Part shown: one piece after another, positions 17,928 through 27,737 of the stretch
Layout of the letters: the number at the start of each line of letters is the position of its first letter
Numbering within the stretch: the stretch's first letter is position 1
Source: Candidatus Micropelagos thuwalensis
GTDB taxonomy: Bacteria; Pseudomonadota; Alphaproteobacteria; RS24
NCBI RefSeq assembly: GCF_000469155.1
Contig: NZ_AWXE01000001.1
Span: forward strand, 434,001 to 498,000
Direction of reading: 5' to 3'
Length of the DNA: 64,000 nt
The notes under the pieces: model-generated
What the model was told of the DNA's origin: nothing
Database searches by the model: none
The model's input: only the letters and a program-made list of their open reading frames with translations
Program-made: the position numbers and the translations under genes

Positions 17928-19091
17928 CTATATCCGATTTGCTGACTGAAGTTTGGGCTGAGAAATGTCAACATGACTTTTCAAAGCTGAAATTAACTGG
18001 TGGATATCCGATACGGTATTGGTATGCCCTAAACTGATACGAATTGTACCCTCTAATAGATTGTGACTCACACCCATAGCTTCAAGAACATGACTCCGCG
18101 TCACCTTGCCGCTGGAACAGGCCGCTCCTGAACTCACCGCAATGCCAGCAAGATCCAGAGACATGACCATTGTTTCGGCGCGCATATCAGGTAGAGCAAA
18201 ACAACTAGTGTTAGAAAGGCGATGCGTGTTTTCGGCAAAAATAGATATCTCAGGGAAACTATCGGCAAGCTGACTTTCTAAATCATCACGCAGTGTCGAC
18301 AAGTTCGAATAAGACGAAAGTCCCTGCATAGCCAGACGCGCAGCTAGACCAAAGCCGACACAACCGGCAAGATTTTCTGTTCCAGCTCGACGGCGTAATT
18401 CCTGACCACCACCCCTAAGAAGTGGTTTCAGCACGATACCGTCACGCACCACTAATGCACCGACACCCGCAGCACCGCCTATTTTATGCGCTGAGAGGCT
18501 TAGAATATCAATATTCATGTCTTCCATAGAAAGCGGTATTTTACCTGCCGCTTGTATCGCGTCACAAAAAAACAAACTGCCGTGAGACCGAACCATTGCG
18601 CCTATTTCTGCTATCGGCTGTATCACGCCTGTTTCATTATTTGCCGCCATAACAACAACTAATGCTGGTGATGGGTCTTCAAGAGCTGTCGAAAGTGCTT
18701 TTAAATCCACAACCCCCTGCTCTGACACAGGTAGATGCGTTACAGAGATATCTTCATTTTCAGTTAAATCATCAAGCGGGGCTAAAACAGCCGCGTGTTC
18801 AATAGAAGACACAAGGATACGACGAATAACACCCTTCGGCGCCTTTCTTGTCTGTAGCGCCAGATTACATGCCTCCGTTCCGCCGCCTGTGAATATTACA
18901 CCGCCGGTTTCGCCATCAACGAAGGTTGCAATATTTTCCCGCGCAATCTCAAGAAACTGCCTGGCTTTTCTCCCTTCGGCATGGACAGAGGAAGCGTTAC
19001 CGCCAATTTGTAAAACTTCGGACATAGTATCCAGTACTTCCGGCCTAATCGGGACTGTCGCATTATGGTCAAGATAAACGCGCTGGGTCAT
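17928..19091 (-). CDS. iscS: Group I cysteine desulfurase (IscS/NifS-like)
   Basis: A 387-residue PLP enzyme. [15 protein letters not shown] at the N-terminus, [11 protein letters not shown], the PLP-lysine motif [14 protein letters not shown], and the catalytic cysteine loop [17 protein letters not shown] place it in group I, distinct from SufS. It overlaps iscR by 4 bp and precedes sufB. Having both a group I and a group II desulfurase in one suf operon is common in alphaproteobacteria. It may supply sulfur for tRNA thiolation as well as for clusters, but that is inference. Confidence 0.93.
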   Translation of the reverse strand: MTQRVYLDHNATVPIRPEVLDTMSEVLQIGGNASSVHAEGRKARQFLEIARENIATFVDGETGGVIFTGGGTEACNLALQTRKAPKGVIRRILVSSIEHAAVLAPLDDLTENEDISVTHLPVSEQGVVDLKALSTALEDPSPALVVVMAANNETGVIQPIAEIGAMVRSHGSLFFCDAIQAAGKIPLSMEDMNIDILSLSAHKIGGAAGVGALVVRDGIVLKPLLRGGGQELRRRAGTENLAGCVGFGLAARLAMQGLSSYSNLSTLRDDLESQLADSFPEISIFAENTHRLSNTSCFALPDMRAETMVMSLDLAGIAVSSGAACSSGKVTRSHVLEAMGVSHNLLEGTIRISLGHTNTVSDIHQLISALKSHVDISQPKLQSANRI

Positions 19092-19570
19092 GACAAATGC
19101 GCCGATACTTGTGCAGAACTATTAGATCGCTTGCCTGTATTTCCAGAAATAACATCATTCAAAGAGACGCTGTTAAGAAACCCATCAATCTGGCTGGTCA
19201 AATCCGCCCATAAATCATGCGTTAGACACTTTGCATGACCCTTCAAGCACCCATCGGATGCCTGACACCGTGTGATATCAACGACTTCTTCAACACTTGA
19301 GATAATATCACCTATCCAGATATCTTCCGGTGGGCGAGACAGGCGAAATCCACCATGCGCACCTCTGACACTTTCAACAAGACCGAACTTCCGCAAATCC
19401 TGAAATATTTGTTCAAGAAAAGGCAAAGATATTTGCTGGCGTTCTGAAACCGACGTCAATGCAACGGGCTTTGAAAGTGCAGACTCACCACGCGCTTTAT
19501 TGGCGTAATAATGCTGGGCAAGGTCAGTCATGGCCATAACAGCATATCTTCCGCGCGTGGATAATTTCAT
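19088..19570 (-). CDS. iscR: Rrf2-family Fe-S regulator (IscR-like)
   Basis: A 160-residue Rrf2 protein with an N-terminal winged helix (MKLSTRGRYAVMAMTDLA; recognition helix around ISLPFLEQIFQDLRKFGLV). The candidate [2Fe-2S] ligands Cys102, Cys108, Cys115 and His118 (C-x5-C-x6-C-x2-H) match the IscR pattern, with one extra residue in the second spacing compared with E. coli. First gene of the suf operon, it probably represses its own promoter when the cluster is loaded; a palindrome lies in that promoter. Confidence 0.93.
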   Translation of the reverse strand: MKLSTRGRYAVMAMTDLAQHYYANKARGESALSKPVALTSVSERQQISLPFLEQIFQDLRKFGLVESVRGAHGGFRLSRPPEDIWIGDIISSVEEVVDITRCQASDGCLKGHAKCLTHDLWADLTSQIDGFLNSVSLNDVISGNTGKRSNSSAQVSAHLS

Positions 19571-19649
19571 AACCCTATGTTCCTACAAATAAAATATTAA
19601 AAAGCTTGATTTTAAGGTGCTGGTTTGTGTTAAACACATTTTTGAGATT

Positions 19650-19678
19650 TATATAGTAATCCTTACTGGATTAGTCAA
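19650..19678 (-). promoter_or_regulatory. Promoter of the iscR-suf operon with internal palindrome (probable IscR operator)
   Basis: On the minus strand, -35 TTGACT (19673-19678) is separated by exactly 17 bases from -10 TATATA (19650-19655). Between them lies a perfect inverted repeat TAATCC-N5-GGATTA (19657-19673), so a dimeric regulator bound here would block RNA polymerase. The start codon of iscR is about 80 bp downstream. The promoter elements are seen directly; that IscR is the binding protein is inferred from position. Confidence 0.65.
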
Positions 19679-19721
19679 GTTTAGGCCATTCAATTTTTCA
19701 CTCTTAAAACGGATCCTGTAA

Positions 19722-20423
19722 ATGCCAGAAATTATCTTTAACGGCCCTGAAGGACGCCTCGAAGGTCGGTATGTTCAAAAACCGACCGAGGGGAAACCGA
19801 TGGCAATGATACTCCATCCCCTTCCCCAACTCGGCGGTAATATGAATAACCCTGTTACGTATCAGCTTTATCAGACTTTTTTAAACCGAGGATTCACGGT
19901 TTTAAGGTTCAACTTTCGAGGTGTTGGGAAAAGTCAGGGAACTTTCGACCACGGCGTTGGTGAATTATCCGATGCTGCTTCCGCGCTGGATTGGCTTCAA
20001 AGCTTTAACCCAGATGCTAAACAATGTTGGCTCGCCGGATATTCTTTTGGCGCATGGATTGGCATGCAACTATTGATGCGCCGCCCTGAAATTAACGGCT
20101 TTATATCCATCTCTCCTCCAGCCAATCTTCATGATTTTAGTTTTCTTGCTCCTTGCCCGTCTTCTGGACTGGTTGTCCATGGTGACGAGGACAAAATCGT
20201 CGACACAGATAGTGTTGGGAAAATGGTAGAACGCCTACAATCCCAAAAGGGAATTGAAATCACCTATAAAAATATTGCTGGCGCTAATCATTTTTATAAC
20301 GACCATATGGACGTGCTCGACAAGACAGTAAATGACTATCTTGATGAGCGACTTGCCGTTCCTGAGAGTCCGTCGATAGAGGTAATTTCTCCCCCTGAAG
20401 AAGATGCGTCTCGAGACGAATAG
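19722..20423 (+). CDS. Alpha/beta hydrolase (COG2945-like)
   Basis: A 233-residue serine hydrolase of the small alpha/beta type. It has the early HPLPQLGGNMNN motif, RFNFRGVGKSQG, the nucleophile elbow GYSFGAWIG (Ser about 107), and aspartate and histidine candidates in VVHGDEDKIVD and GANHFY. The substrate is unknown. The last 88 bp are antisense to the 3' end of anmK. It is transcribed divergently from the iscR promoter region. Confidence 0.85.
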   Translation: MPEIIFNGPEGRLEGRYVQKPTEGKPMAMILHPLPQLGGNMNNPVTYQLYQTFLNRGFTVLRFNFRGVGKSQGTFDHGVGELSDAASALDWLQSFNPDAKQCWLAGYSFGAWIGMQLLMRRPEINGFISISPPANLHDFSFLAPCPSSGLVVHGDEDKIVDTDSVGKMVERLQSQKGIEITYKNIAGANHFYNDHMDVLDKTVNDYLDERLAVPESPSIEVISPPEEDASRDE

Positions 20424-21511
20424 TAAACGCCACCGCCTGTGGGCTGATTGCATCCTGTTGTTTCCGGTAAAGTTAAGGGCAAACCGTAACGTGACCTGAT
20501 AGCAAGCCACGCAAAGGCCTGCGCCTCTAACTCGTCCCCCGGCCAACCTGCAGCTTCAGCCGTCATCACTTTTCCTTTCAATACGCGCGAGAGATAATTC
20601 ATCATAAAATCATTATGACGCGCCCCGCCGCATATAATCCATGTCATGGGAGGTGTTTCCAGCAAGCCCTCGGCCTTTAAAATTGAATTCACTGTAAAAG
20701 CTGTCAGAGTAGCCGCACCGTCTTCCACCGATAAATCCTCAAGACCCGCTGTTGTGAAGCCCTGCCGGTCTAAAGATTTGGGCGCGGCTTTGTCAAAATA
20801 GGGATGGCTCATCCAAACCGATAATAGCGCATCATTAATCACACCCTTACGTGCCATCGCACCCTGTTCATCTAGCGGTCGTCCGGTTTTCAACATCATC
20901 CAGTCATCAAGCAACGCATTACCAGGCCCCGTATCAAAAGCAAGAATAGTTTTGTTATTGATAAAAGTAACATTGCCGACCCCTCCAAGATTTAAAATAG
21001 CAACATTGTCTTTTCCCAAAAGTTTGGTGCATAACGCCTCATGATATAACGGCGCTAACGGTGCGCCCTGTCCGCCAGCTCGCATATCTGCCAAGCGAAA
21101 ATCACCAATGACATCAATACCCGTCAATCGGGCCAATGCTCGCCCGTCACCAATTTGGCAAGTATATTTCTCCTCAGGTCGGTGAAGAATGGTCTGACCG
21201 TGAAAGCCAAGCAAATCAATATCCCGCGCTTTAAGTTCGTGTTCTTTTAAAAATGTTTTAACGGCATAGGCATGTTTTTGTGTCACCAGCCCAGCGGCCT
21301 CAGCAAAAACACCAGTTAGAGGAACGGGTCCGTCACATGTTCGCGCTTTTTGCATGGCGTTATCGAGAAGACCGCGCTCCGCCATTGTATAAGCCACACT
21401 CCCGGAGGGTCCGAAACTAATATTTTCCCCGCCATTGCTTTCAATAACTGCCAAATCAATCGCATCCATTGATGTACCACTCATAAGCCCAATAGCCGTT
21501 AGTGGTTTCAT
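20336..21511 (-). CDS. anmK: Anhydro-N-acetylmuramic acid kinase
   Basis: It phosphorylates and opens anhydroMurNAc recovered from murein turnover. With the ATG at 21511 it is 391 residues and starts MKPLTAIGLMSGTSMDAIDL, the family's phosphate-binding start; ATG 21550 and TTG 21571 give longer forms. Further motifs are GFHGQTILHRP, GDFRLADMRAGGQGAPLAP, LNLGGVGNVTF, FDTGPGNALLDDW and ICGGARHND. The family normally ends near TGGGV; here about 29 Ser/Gly-rich residues follow, encoded opposite the hydrolase gene. Confidence 0.94.
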   Translation of the reverse strand: MKPLTAIGLMSGTSMDAIDLAVIESNGGENISFGPSGSVAYTMAERGLLDNAMQKARTCDGPVPLTGVFAEAAGLVTQKHAYAVKTFLKEHELKARDIDLLGFHGQTILHRPEEKYTCQIGDGRALARLTGIDVIGDFRLADMRAGGQGAPLAPLYHEALCTKLLGKDNVAILNLGGVGNVTFINNKTILAFDTGPGNALLDDWMMLKTGRPLDEQGAMARKGVINDALLSVWMSHPYFDKAAPKSLDRQGFTTAGLEDLSVEDGAATLTAFTVNSILKAEGLLETPPMTWIICGGARHNDFMMNYLSRVLKGKVMTAEAAGWPGDELEAQAFAWLAIRSRYGLPLTLPETTGCNQPTGGGVYYSSRDASSSGGEITSIDGLSGTASRSSR

Positions 21512-21600
21512 CTCGTTATCTGGTTTTTTTGCGGTTATATTGTTAACCATGTAGTTTCCGTTCTTGACCAATAAGCTTGCTTGTCTTACCCATTCACATC

Positions 21601-22854
21601 ATGACAGAATTTAAATCAAATTTCCTTAACCTAATGTCGTCTCGCGGATATATTCACCAATGTTCCGACGAAGCGGGGCTAGACGCTGCCGCAAGCGATG
21701 GCATTGTCACGGCATATATCGGTTACGATTGCACCGCGAAAAGTTTGCATGTCGGGAATTTGATTTCAATCATGATGCTCCGCAAACTCCAGCAAGCTGG
21801 AGGCAAACCGATTGTTCTTATGGGCGGCGGAACAACGAAAGTTGGTGATCCTTCCGGCAAGGATGAAAGCCGACAATTACTGACAGAAGAGGATATTGCA
21901 GCCAATAAAAAATCCATTCAGAAAGTTTTTGAGAAATTTTTGACATTTGGAGATGGCCCGACAGACGCCATCATGCTTGATAATGATGTTTGGCTTTCCG
22001 AATTTAATTATATTTCCTTTCTGCGTGATTACGGGCGGCATTTTTCAGTTAACAGAATGCTGAGTTTTGACTCTGTTAAACTCCGGCTTGATCGCGAACA
22101 GCCACTTTCTTTTCTCGAATTTAATTACATGATTTTACAGGCCTATGATTTCCTGGAACTCTACCGCCGTCACGGCTGCACATTGCAAATGGGAGGTTCA
22201 GATCAATGGGGCAATATAATTAATGGTATTGAACTTGGACGCCGGACGGATCAGGCACAACTTTATGCCCTGACAACTGAACTCCTCACAACATCATCCG
22301 GCGCAAAAATGGGTAAAACAGCGCAAGGTGCTGTCTGGCTTGATGCCGAGATGCTCAGCGCATGGGAATACTGGCAATTCTGGCGAAATACTGAGGACTC
22401 AGATGTTGGACGGTTTTTAAGATTATTTACTGAATGCCCTCTTGAAGAAATTTCTCGGCTTGAACAACTCGAAGGTGCCGAATTAAACGAGGCCAAAAAA
22501 ATTCTCGCAACGCAAGCCACAGCTTTGGTGCATGGGGAAGAGGCAGCCGCCGACTGTCTTAAAACAGCTACCGAAACTTTTGAGTCCGGCGGCACAAGCC
22601 AGAACCTGCCAAGGATTGACGTGCCTGCTGAAAGTTTAAAAACCGGCATAGGTATTCTTGAAGCTTTTGTGATAGCGGGTCTTGCAAACTCTAACAGTGA
22701 AGCCCGTCGACTGGTACAAGGCGGCGGAGCAAAGCTAAACGATGCCACTGTAAGTGATATAAAGCTTCAAATCTCATCTGAGGATGCTGTTCATGACGGC
22801 ACTATTAAACTGTCTTCAGGTAAGAAAAAACATGTGCTGTTAAAGCCAGTTTAG
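21601..22854 (+). CDS. tyrS: Tyrosyl-tRNA synthetase
   Basis: A 417-residue class I synthetase (from the ATG at 21601). It has [17 protein letters not shown], with HVGN as the HIGH-equivalent, [47 protein letters not shown] as the KMSKS-equivalent, and a C-terminal S4-like RNA-binding domain starting near [21 protein letters not shown]. It attaches tyrosine to tRNA-Tyr. The gene is divergent from anmK and ends 3 bp before the convergent AsmA-like gene. Confidence 0.97.
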   Translation: MTEFKSNFLNLMSSRGYIHQCSDEAGLDAAASDGIVTAYIGYDCTAKSLHVGNLISIMMLRKLQQAGGKPIVLMGGGTTKVGDPSGKDESRQLLTEEDIAANKKSIQKVFEKFLTFGDGPTDAIMLDNDVWLSEFNYISFLRDYGRHFSVNRMLSFDSVKLRLDREQPLSFLEFNYMILQAYDFLELYRRHGCTLQMGGSDQWGNIINGIELGRRTDQAQLYALTTELLTTSSGAKMGKTAQGAVWLDAEMLSAWEYWQFWRNTEDSDVGRFLRLFTECPLEEISRLEQLEGAELNEAKKILATQATALVHGEEAAADCLKTATETFESGGTSQNLPRIDVPAESLKTGIGILEAFVIAGLANSNSEARRLVQGGGAKLNDATVSDIKLQISSEDAVHDGTIKLSSGKKKHVLLKPV

Positions 22855-22857
22855 GTT

Positions 22858-25800
22858 TTAGCGTGTCGACCTGACGGAAACGATTTCCTTCAACACTTCC
22901 GGCACAAGAATGGATAATGGATTAACTTCTACTTTCAGATTAGACAGAGGACCTTTCAGGTCATAGTTGATACCTACAACCCCCTCGCGTCCACCGGTTA
23001 ATACTTGTCCAACTACTGGCAAATTACCAACAATAGAATTCAAGGAATAAGCTGGATAAATATTCCCTCCCAGATTGGCTCGTGCATTACGAAGATTTAT
23101 ACTTCCATCTAATTTCAGCCCCATAGATGGTCCATTGGCTTTCAGGCGTACGAATTTAAATTCTTCTGGTGTAATACGGTATCGCATTTCTGCTCCGTCA
23201 AAACGAAGCCCTTCGCCGGTAAGAATATCAGCAATTCCTTGGAATGAAGAAAGTGACAAGATACGCCCCAGCACTGGCAAATCTCTCATGCTAAAGTCCA
23301 CCAGATAGGCATAGCCTTCGGCGAGTGTTTTATTTTTATCCAGTTCTCCAATGTCATCTGAAGGGGTGTCAGGAATTGTGCCATTTAGGCTCATATATCC
23401 GCCTTCCATGCCTTCAATAAAACCGAAACCCTTAAAGAAATATTCTGCCCTAGGGACTTCAAGAGACACATGGCGATTGCGGTTTTCGTCTCTGAAGAGG
23501 ACGTAACTTAGGCGATGTTTTTCAGTGAAGGAGCCATTCAGGACAATTTTTTCAAAAAGATTATCTTGTCGCTCAACAACCCCAGAAACCCCCTTGAGCA
23601 CAACACCATTATTCATGTGCAGATTGTCAACATCCAACTTGATTGACAGGTTTTCGCCCAGCCTATTAACCCAGTCAAAAGGCGATTGACCTTTTTTTTC
23701 ACTAGACAAAACTCCATCCGGCAGGCCGAAATCAATCGGTTTCGTCAACGCAGAAATATCAAAATCTTTACCTTGAAGCGAAATTTCATAACGATCTTCA
23801 TTTTCACCAAATGATAGTGAAAAATTATATTTATCCTTTATCACGAAGGGAGATATTTTTAGGTCGGTAATGTAGTCGTCATAGGTGAATTCAATCTGCG
23901 TTGAAAAATCAGCTAAATCAATGTCCAACAACGCCCCTTTGACACGGCCTTTATCACCATAGTCAGTTCGCACCTTAATCATTCCTGGCGTATTCACAGG
24001 TTTAATATGGTTAAGTGGAGAGAAACTTGCCTTCGCCTTAGACAAATCAGCAATAACTTCTAGCAAAGTAAAATTGTTTAAACTGCCCGAAAGGGTTACA
24101 TCAGCCTGCACATATCCACGAATTCGTGATGATAAAAATTCCAAATTTAATGCAGCCAAATGTGTTTCAGTTACTTCAGCTGAAATATTAATTATAGTTT
24201 TTAACTTATTGTTATTAATACCTTTATTTTTCATTTTTTCAGACCATTCTACGCTGACAGGAACAGTGTTTATGCGCGCCTCACCGGTTACATAAATCTG
24301 CTCATTCGTGGCCTTAAGCTTTAAGCGATTAGCATCAAGACGATAACCAGCAACCGGCTTGGTCAATACAAAATCACTAATTTGTGCATCAACTTGCGTG
24401 CTGATGAGGTTAAATGGAAGCTCGCCTAATCGTGGAAATTGTAACCGCACCGTGCCATCAAAGTTTCCGAGAATCGTATCTGGGCTATAGGCAAATCCAC
24501 GCATGAGGCGCAGAGGCTCTTGATCAATATATTTTAAAATATTTGGCGCTGAACCTTCCATCATCGCCGTCACAATCATATCGCTTTGGCGAATATGGTT
24601 TTCGGGAATAACAGCACTGCCGCCCGTGATACGAATAGGTGCATCGCCTGGTGACGGCAGAAGTGCATTTTGCACCTGCACTTCAAGACGGCTACCTTTA
24701 ACAATCAGCTTACCTTCAATATCATACATTTCAGGTAGCTTTTTGTAATATCTCAATTTGGATTTTTCGATATCTATATCGACAAATAAGTCACTTTCGG
24801 ACAATCGCTTACCCTTGGTGGACTTTCTAAGGCGCATAAAAGTCGTATCCATAGTCATGGTGCCACGTTTCATCACGCCGCCATGAACATTCCGGAAAAA
24901 CCACCCCCGTGTCCGTTTTAATAAGTTGTTTGGCCAAAGCTTTTTAAAACTCTCTATGGGTAAGTTATCAAGGTGTCCGGTAAAAATAATCGGTAAATCC
25001 AATTGATCGTAAAATATTTCAGCACTGGCACCTAATACACCACCACCACTTGAAAATTTGACTTCAGTAATATCAAGACGCGCTTCAGGTAAATTTACTT
25101 CAAAACTCAACGTCAAATCATCCGGCGAAAACATGTCTCCCCCGGCATTGTCAAAAGACAAGGCAATGATGTCTGCGGATAAATTACCTGAAATAAAATC
25201 CAGCTTGTTGCGAAGAGTACGCTCAAAATTAACCTGGCCTGAAAAAGCGCCCTGATGCGGCCCAACGTCAAAATCCATTTGCGATATTTCACCGATACCC
25301 GCTTTTAAGTCGAGACCAGCTCTAAGACCAAGCTTTCTAACGGGGTGGTTTTTATCACCAATTTGCATATTCCCTTTGGCAAAATCAAACCTGACTTTTG
25401 CCAGAGATATCTCCCCCTGATTATTCGATGTAAAATCAATCTGTCCATCAATCGGCACATTCAGGCGATCCAATACAGAAGCAAAGGGAAATAATGAGCT
25501 TAATAAAACCGGACGAATATTATGAAGCTTCAGACTCCCCTGCCCTGCGGCTGAAAAGGGCTGATAAAGTTCAAAAGTTAACTGGCTTTCACCGCCAGCC
25601 TCGTTTATTGCGAGATTAATATTGGCCTGACGGATATCTGAAAGACTCTCATAAAAAACAGAGGATCCACTTGTTTCAAACTTTTCACCCGTGGCTTCAT
25701 TCATTACCACCAGCCGAATATCAGGAAACTGGACACTTTTTACATAAGGCAAATCATTGCTGCTTTGAAAGTCACGTACAGATTTAATGATACTTCCAAG

Positions 25801-26283
25801 CTCGGGCAGAGATGTTGAGGTGTCACCCACATTTGCATTGGAAGCCACGTCTATCGACTTCATTTGAGACGGATTTTTATTTAAAATATTAAGATAAACT
25901 TTTTCCGCCTCAATTGTCTTAGGAACAAAAGTCAGGCTGCTTAAGAAGGCCTTCGTACTTAAGCTCAGATTGACTTTATACAGCTCATAACGATTGCCAC
26001 TAATCATACGAATATCAGCACTGCCAGCTGTTATCATCAGACTGCTTTGATCCATGTCATAGAAAAGCGTCAGCTGTTTGAGACTCGCGGAACTTATCAA
26101 ATGCGATTTTTCGATAAAATAGTTGATAACAGGTACAGAACGGTCAAGGCTCATTGGGTTGATGGACAGGCGTATCAGGAAGCCGATAACGGCAAGTAAA
26201 AGCAGCAAAACAATTAGAAAGAATGCCCTTAAAAGCTGGGAAGTCGACAGCGACAAAAAGTTATTTTTTAAATTATTAATCAA
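22858..26283 (-). CDS. Large AsmA/YhdP-like protein (DUF3971, AsmA C-terminal region)
   Basis: A 1141-residue protein with one N-terminal membrane anchor (about residues 17-39, very Leu/Ile-rich) and a long periplasmic part of repeated beta-strand segments. The AsmA-like C-terminal region around FSMRDLPVLGRILSLSSFQGI and LGGNIYPAYSLNSIVGNLPVVG is typical of the YhdP/AsmA family. These proteins are thought to form bridge-like channels carrying phospholipids from inner to outer membrane. Its position between tyrS and bcp is recurrent in alphaproteobacteria. No truncation is seen. Confidence 0.85.
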   Translation of the reverse strand: MINNLKNNFLSLSTSQLLRAFFLIVLLLLLAVIGFLIRLSINPMSLDRSVPVINYFIEKSHLISSASLKQLTLFYDMDQSSLMITAGSADIRMISGNRYELYKVNLSLSTKAFLSSLTFVPKTIEAEKVYLNILNKNPSQMKSIDVASNANVGDTSTSLPELGSIIKSVRDFQSSNDLPYVKSVQFPDIRLVVMNEATGEKFETSGSSVFYESLSDIRQANINLAINEAGGESQLTFELYQPFSAAGQGSLKLHNIRPVLLSSLFPFASVLDRLNVPIDGQIDFTSNNQGEISLAKVRFDFAKGNMQIGDKNHPVRKLGLRAGLDLKAGIGEISQMDFDVGPHQGAFSGQVNFERTLRNKLDFISGNLSADIIALSFDNAGGDMFSPDDLTLSFEVNLPEARLDITEVKFSSGGGVLGASAEIFYDQLDLPIIFTGHLDNLPIESFKKLWPNNLLKRTRGWFFRNVHGGVMKRGTMTMDTTFMRLRKSTKGKRLSESDLFVDIDIEKSKLRYYKKLPEMYDIEGKLIVKGSRLEVQVQNALLPSPGDAPIRITGGSAVIPENHIRQSDMIVTAMMEGSAPNILKYIDQEPLRLMRGFAYSPDTILGNFDGTVRLQFPRLGELPFNLISTQVDAQISDFVLTKPVAGYRLDANRLKLKATNEQIYVTGEARINTVPVSVEWSEKMKNKGINNNKLKTIINISAEVTETHLAALNLEFLSSRIRGYVQADVTLSGSLNNFTLLEVIADLSKAKASFSPLNHIKPVNTPGMIKVRTDYGDKGRVKGALLDIDLADFSTQIEFTYDDYITDLKISPFVIKDKYNFSLSFGENEDRYEISLQGKDFDISALTKPIDFGLPDGVLSSEKKGQSPFDWVNRLGENLSIKLDVDNLHMNNGVVLKGVSGVVERQDNLFEKIVLNGSFTEKHRLSYVLFRDENRNRHVSLEVPRAEYFFKGFGFIEGMEGGYMSLNGTIPDTPSDDIGELDKNKTLAEGYAYLVDFSMRDLPVLGRILSLSSFQGIADILTGEGLRFDGAEMRYRITPEEFKFVRLKANGPSMGLKLDGSINLRNARANLGGNIYPAYSLNSIVGNLPVVGQVLTGGREGVVGINYDLKGPLSNLKVEVNPLSILVPEVLKEIVSVRSTR

Positions 26284-26382
26284 TTTCAGTTCACCCAGCC
26301 CATAATGATGTCAAAGATTGATTCACACGCATATTTGACCTAATTACTATAACACTCATTACCAAAGGAGAAATAAATCATC

Positions 26383-26847
26383 ATGCCCCTTACCGAAGGT
26401 TCAAAAGCGCCAAAATTCAACCTCGCATGTGATGGCGACACAAAAGCCAAACTCTCTGATTATGCCGGCAAAAAGCTAGTTTTATATTTTTACCCAAAAG
26501 ACGATACACCGGGTTGCACAACAGAAGCTTTGGATTTTACGGCACAAATCAAAAACTTTGATAAAGCTAATACGTCGATTCTCGGTGTATCTGCCGATAC
26601 AGTTGCGAAACATGAAAAATTTAAAAACAAACATAATCTGAAAATTCTACTTGGAAGCGATGAAGATCATGAAGTGCTCAATGCTTATGAAGTTTGGGTT
26701 GAAAAAAATATGTATGGCAAAAAATATATGGGTATCGAACGCGCCACTTTTTTGATTGATGAAAATGGTAAAATCCAAAAAATCTGGCGAAAGGTTAAAG
26801 TTAAAAACCACGTTGCAGAGGTTTTGGAAGCCGCAAAAACTGGATAA
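26383..26847 (+). CDS. bcp: Peroxiredoxin of the Bcp/PrxQ type
   Basis: A 154-residue thiol peroxidase. The peroxidatic cysteine is Cys45 in DDTPGCTTEALDF. The resolving cysteine found at position 50 in E. coli Bcp is a leucine here, so the enzyme is likely 1-Cys or resolves with another partner thiol. YFYPKDDTPG and the C-terminal RATFLIDENGKIQKIWRKV are family features. A good Shine-Dalgarno (AAAGGAG) precedes the start. It is followed after 12 bp by the DUF455 gene. Confidence 0.95.
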   Translation: MPLTEGSKAPKFNLACDGDTKAKLSDYAGKKLVLYFYPKDDTPGCTTEALDFTAQIKNFDKANTSILGVSADTVAKHEKFKNKHNLKILLGSDEDHEVLNAYEVWVEKNMYGKKYMGIERATFLIDENGKIQKIWRKVKVKNHVAEVLEAAKTG

Positions 26848-26859
26848 GTCAGAGTTTAA

Positions 26860-27669
26860 ATGATTTTAGGCACTCAAGTTAGCTTAAGAGAACAAGCACG
26901 CAATGTGTTGCTTTGCGATAATGCCGAAAAAAAGGCAGAGTATGCTCTTGATGTTTTTGCCCATTACCAAAAAGGGAAACAAAATAAATCTTTGGTAGAA
27001 AGTGAAGGCTGGCCTGAACGCCCCGGGAGACCAAAAACGCCCGAACTTTTGCATCCCAGGGACATGCCCAAGAGACGATCGGGTGGTCATGCAGGGCGTA
27101 TCGGGTTGCTCCATGCTCTCGCCCATATTGAATTAAATGCTATTGATTTGGCTTTTGACCTGATTGGACGCTTTATAAACACCCCTATGCCTGAAGATTT
27201 TTATGCAGATTGGTTGCGTGTTGGGGCAGAAGAAGCCAAACATTTTATGCTCTTGCAAGGGCGGTTAAAATCATTGGGAAGCACTTACGGCGCCCTTCCC
27301 GCACATGACGGGCTTTGGGAAGCGGCACAGAATACTGCGCATAATCTCGCAGCCAGATTAGCTATCGTCCCCATGGTTTTGGAGGCTCGCGGTCTGGATG
27401 TCACTCCGCAAATGATTGAAAAACTTACTAAAAATGGTGACAAAGAAAGTGCCGATATCCTTGGTATTATTTACGAGGATGAAAAAACTCATGTTGCTAT
27501 TGGGAGTAAATGGTTTTCTTATCTTTGTCGGAAACAAAATAAAGATCCGCAAACCCGATATCAAAATTTTGTGCAAACCTATTTCAAAGGGGACATTAAA
27601 CCCCCTTTTAATAAACCAGCACGAGATGAAGCCGGCCTGCCAGAGAGGTTTTACATTTTCGCCAGATAA
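26860..27669 (+). CDS. DUF455 ferritin-like protein
   Basis: A 269-residue protein. Its helical core carries glutamate/histidine motifs spaced like a di-iron carboxylate site: HALAHIELNAIDLAFDL (about 86-102), EEAKHFMLL and YEDEKTHVAIG. This matches the DUF455 (COG2833) family, predicted to have a ferritin-like fold; its biochemical role is not established. Pairing with a peroxiredoxin suggests oxidative-stress chemistry, which is inference only. It probably shares a transcript with bcp. Confidence 0.85.
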   Translation: MILGTQVSLREQARNVLLCDNAEKKAEYALDVFAHYQKGKQNKSLVESEGWPERPGRPKTPELLHPRDMPKRRSGGHAGRIGLLHALAHIELNAIDLAFDLIGRFINTPMPEDFYADWLRVGAEEAKHFMLLQGRLKSLGSTYGALPAHDGLWEAAQNTAHNLAARLAIVPMVLEARGLDVTPQMIEKLTKNGDKESADILGIIYEDEKTHVAIGSKWFSYLCRKQNKDPQTRYQNFVQTYFKGDIKPPFNKPARDEAGLPERFYIFAR

Positions 27670-27737
27670 CTTTTTTGTTTTCAAGATGTTGAAAAATAAT
27701 GTAAATACTTTCTTTGTAACATTCTGGGGCGAGTATA

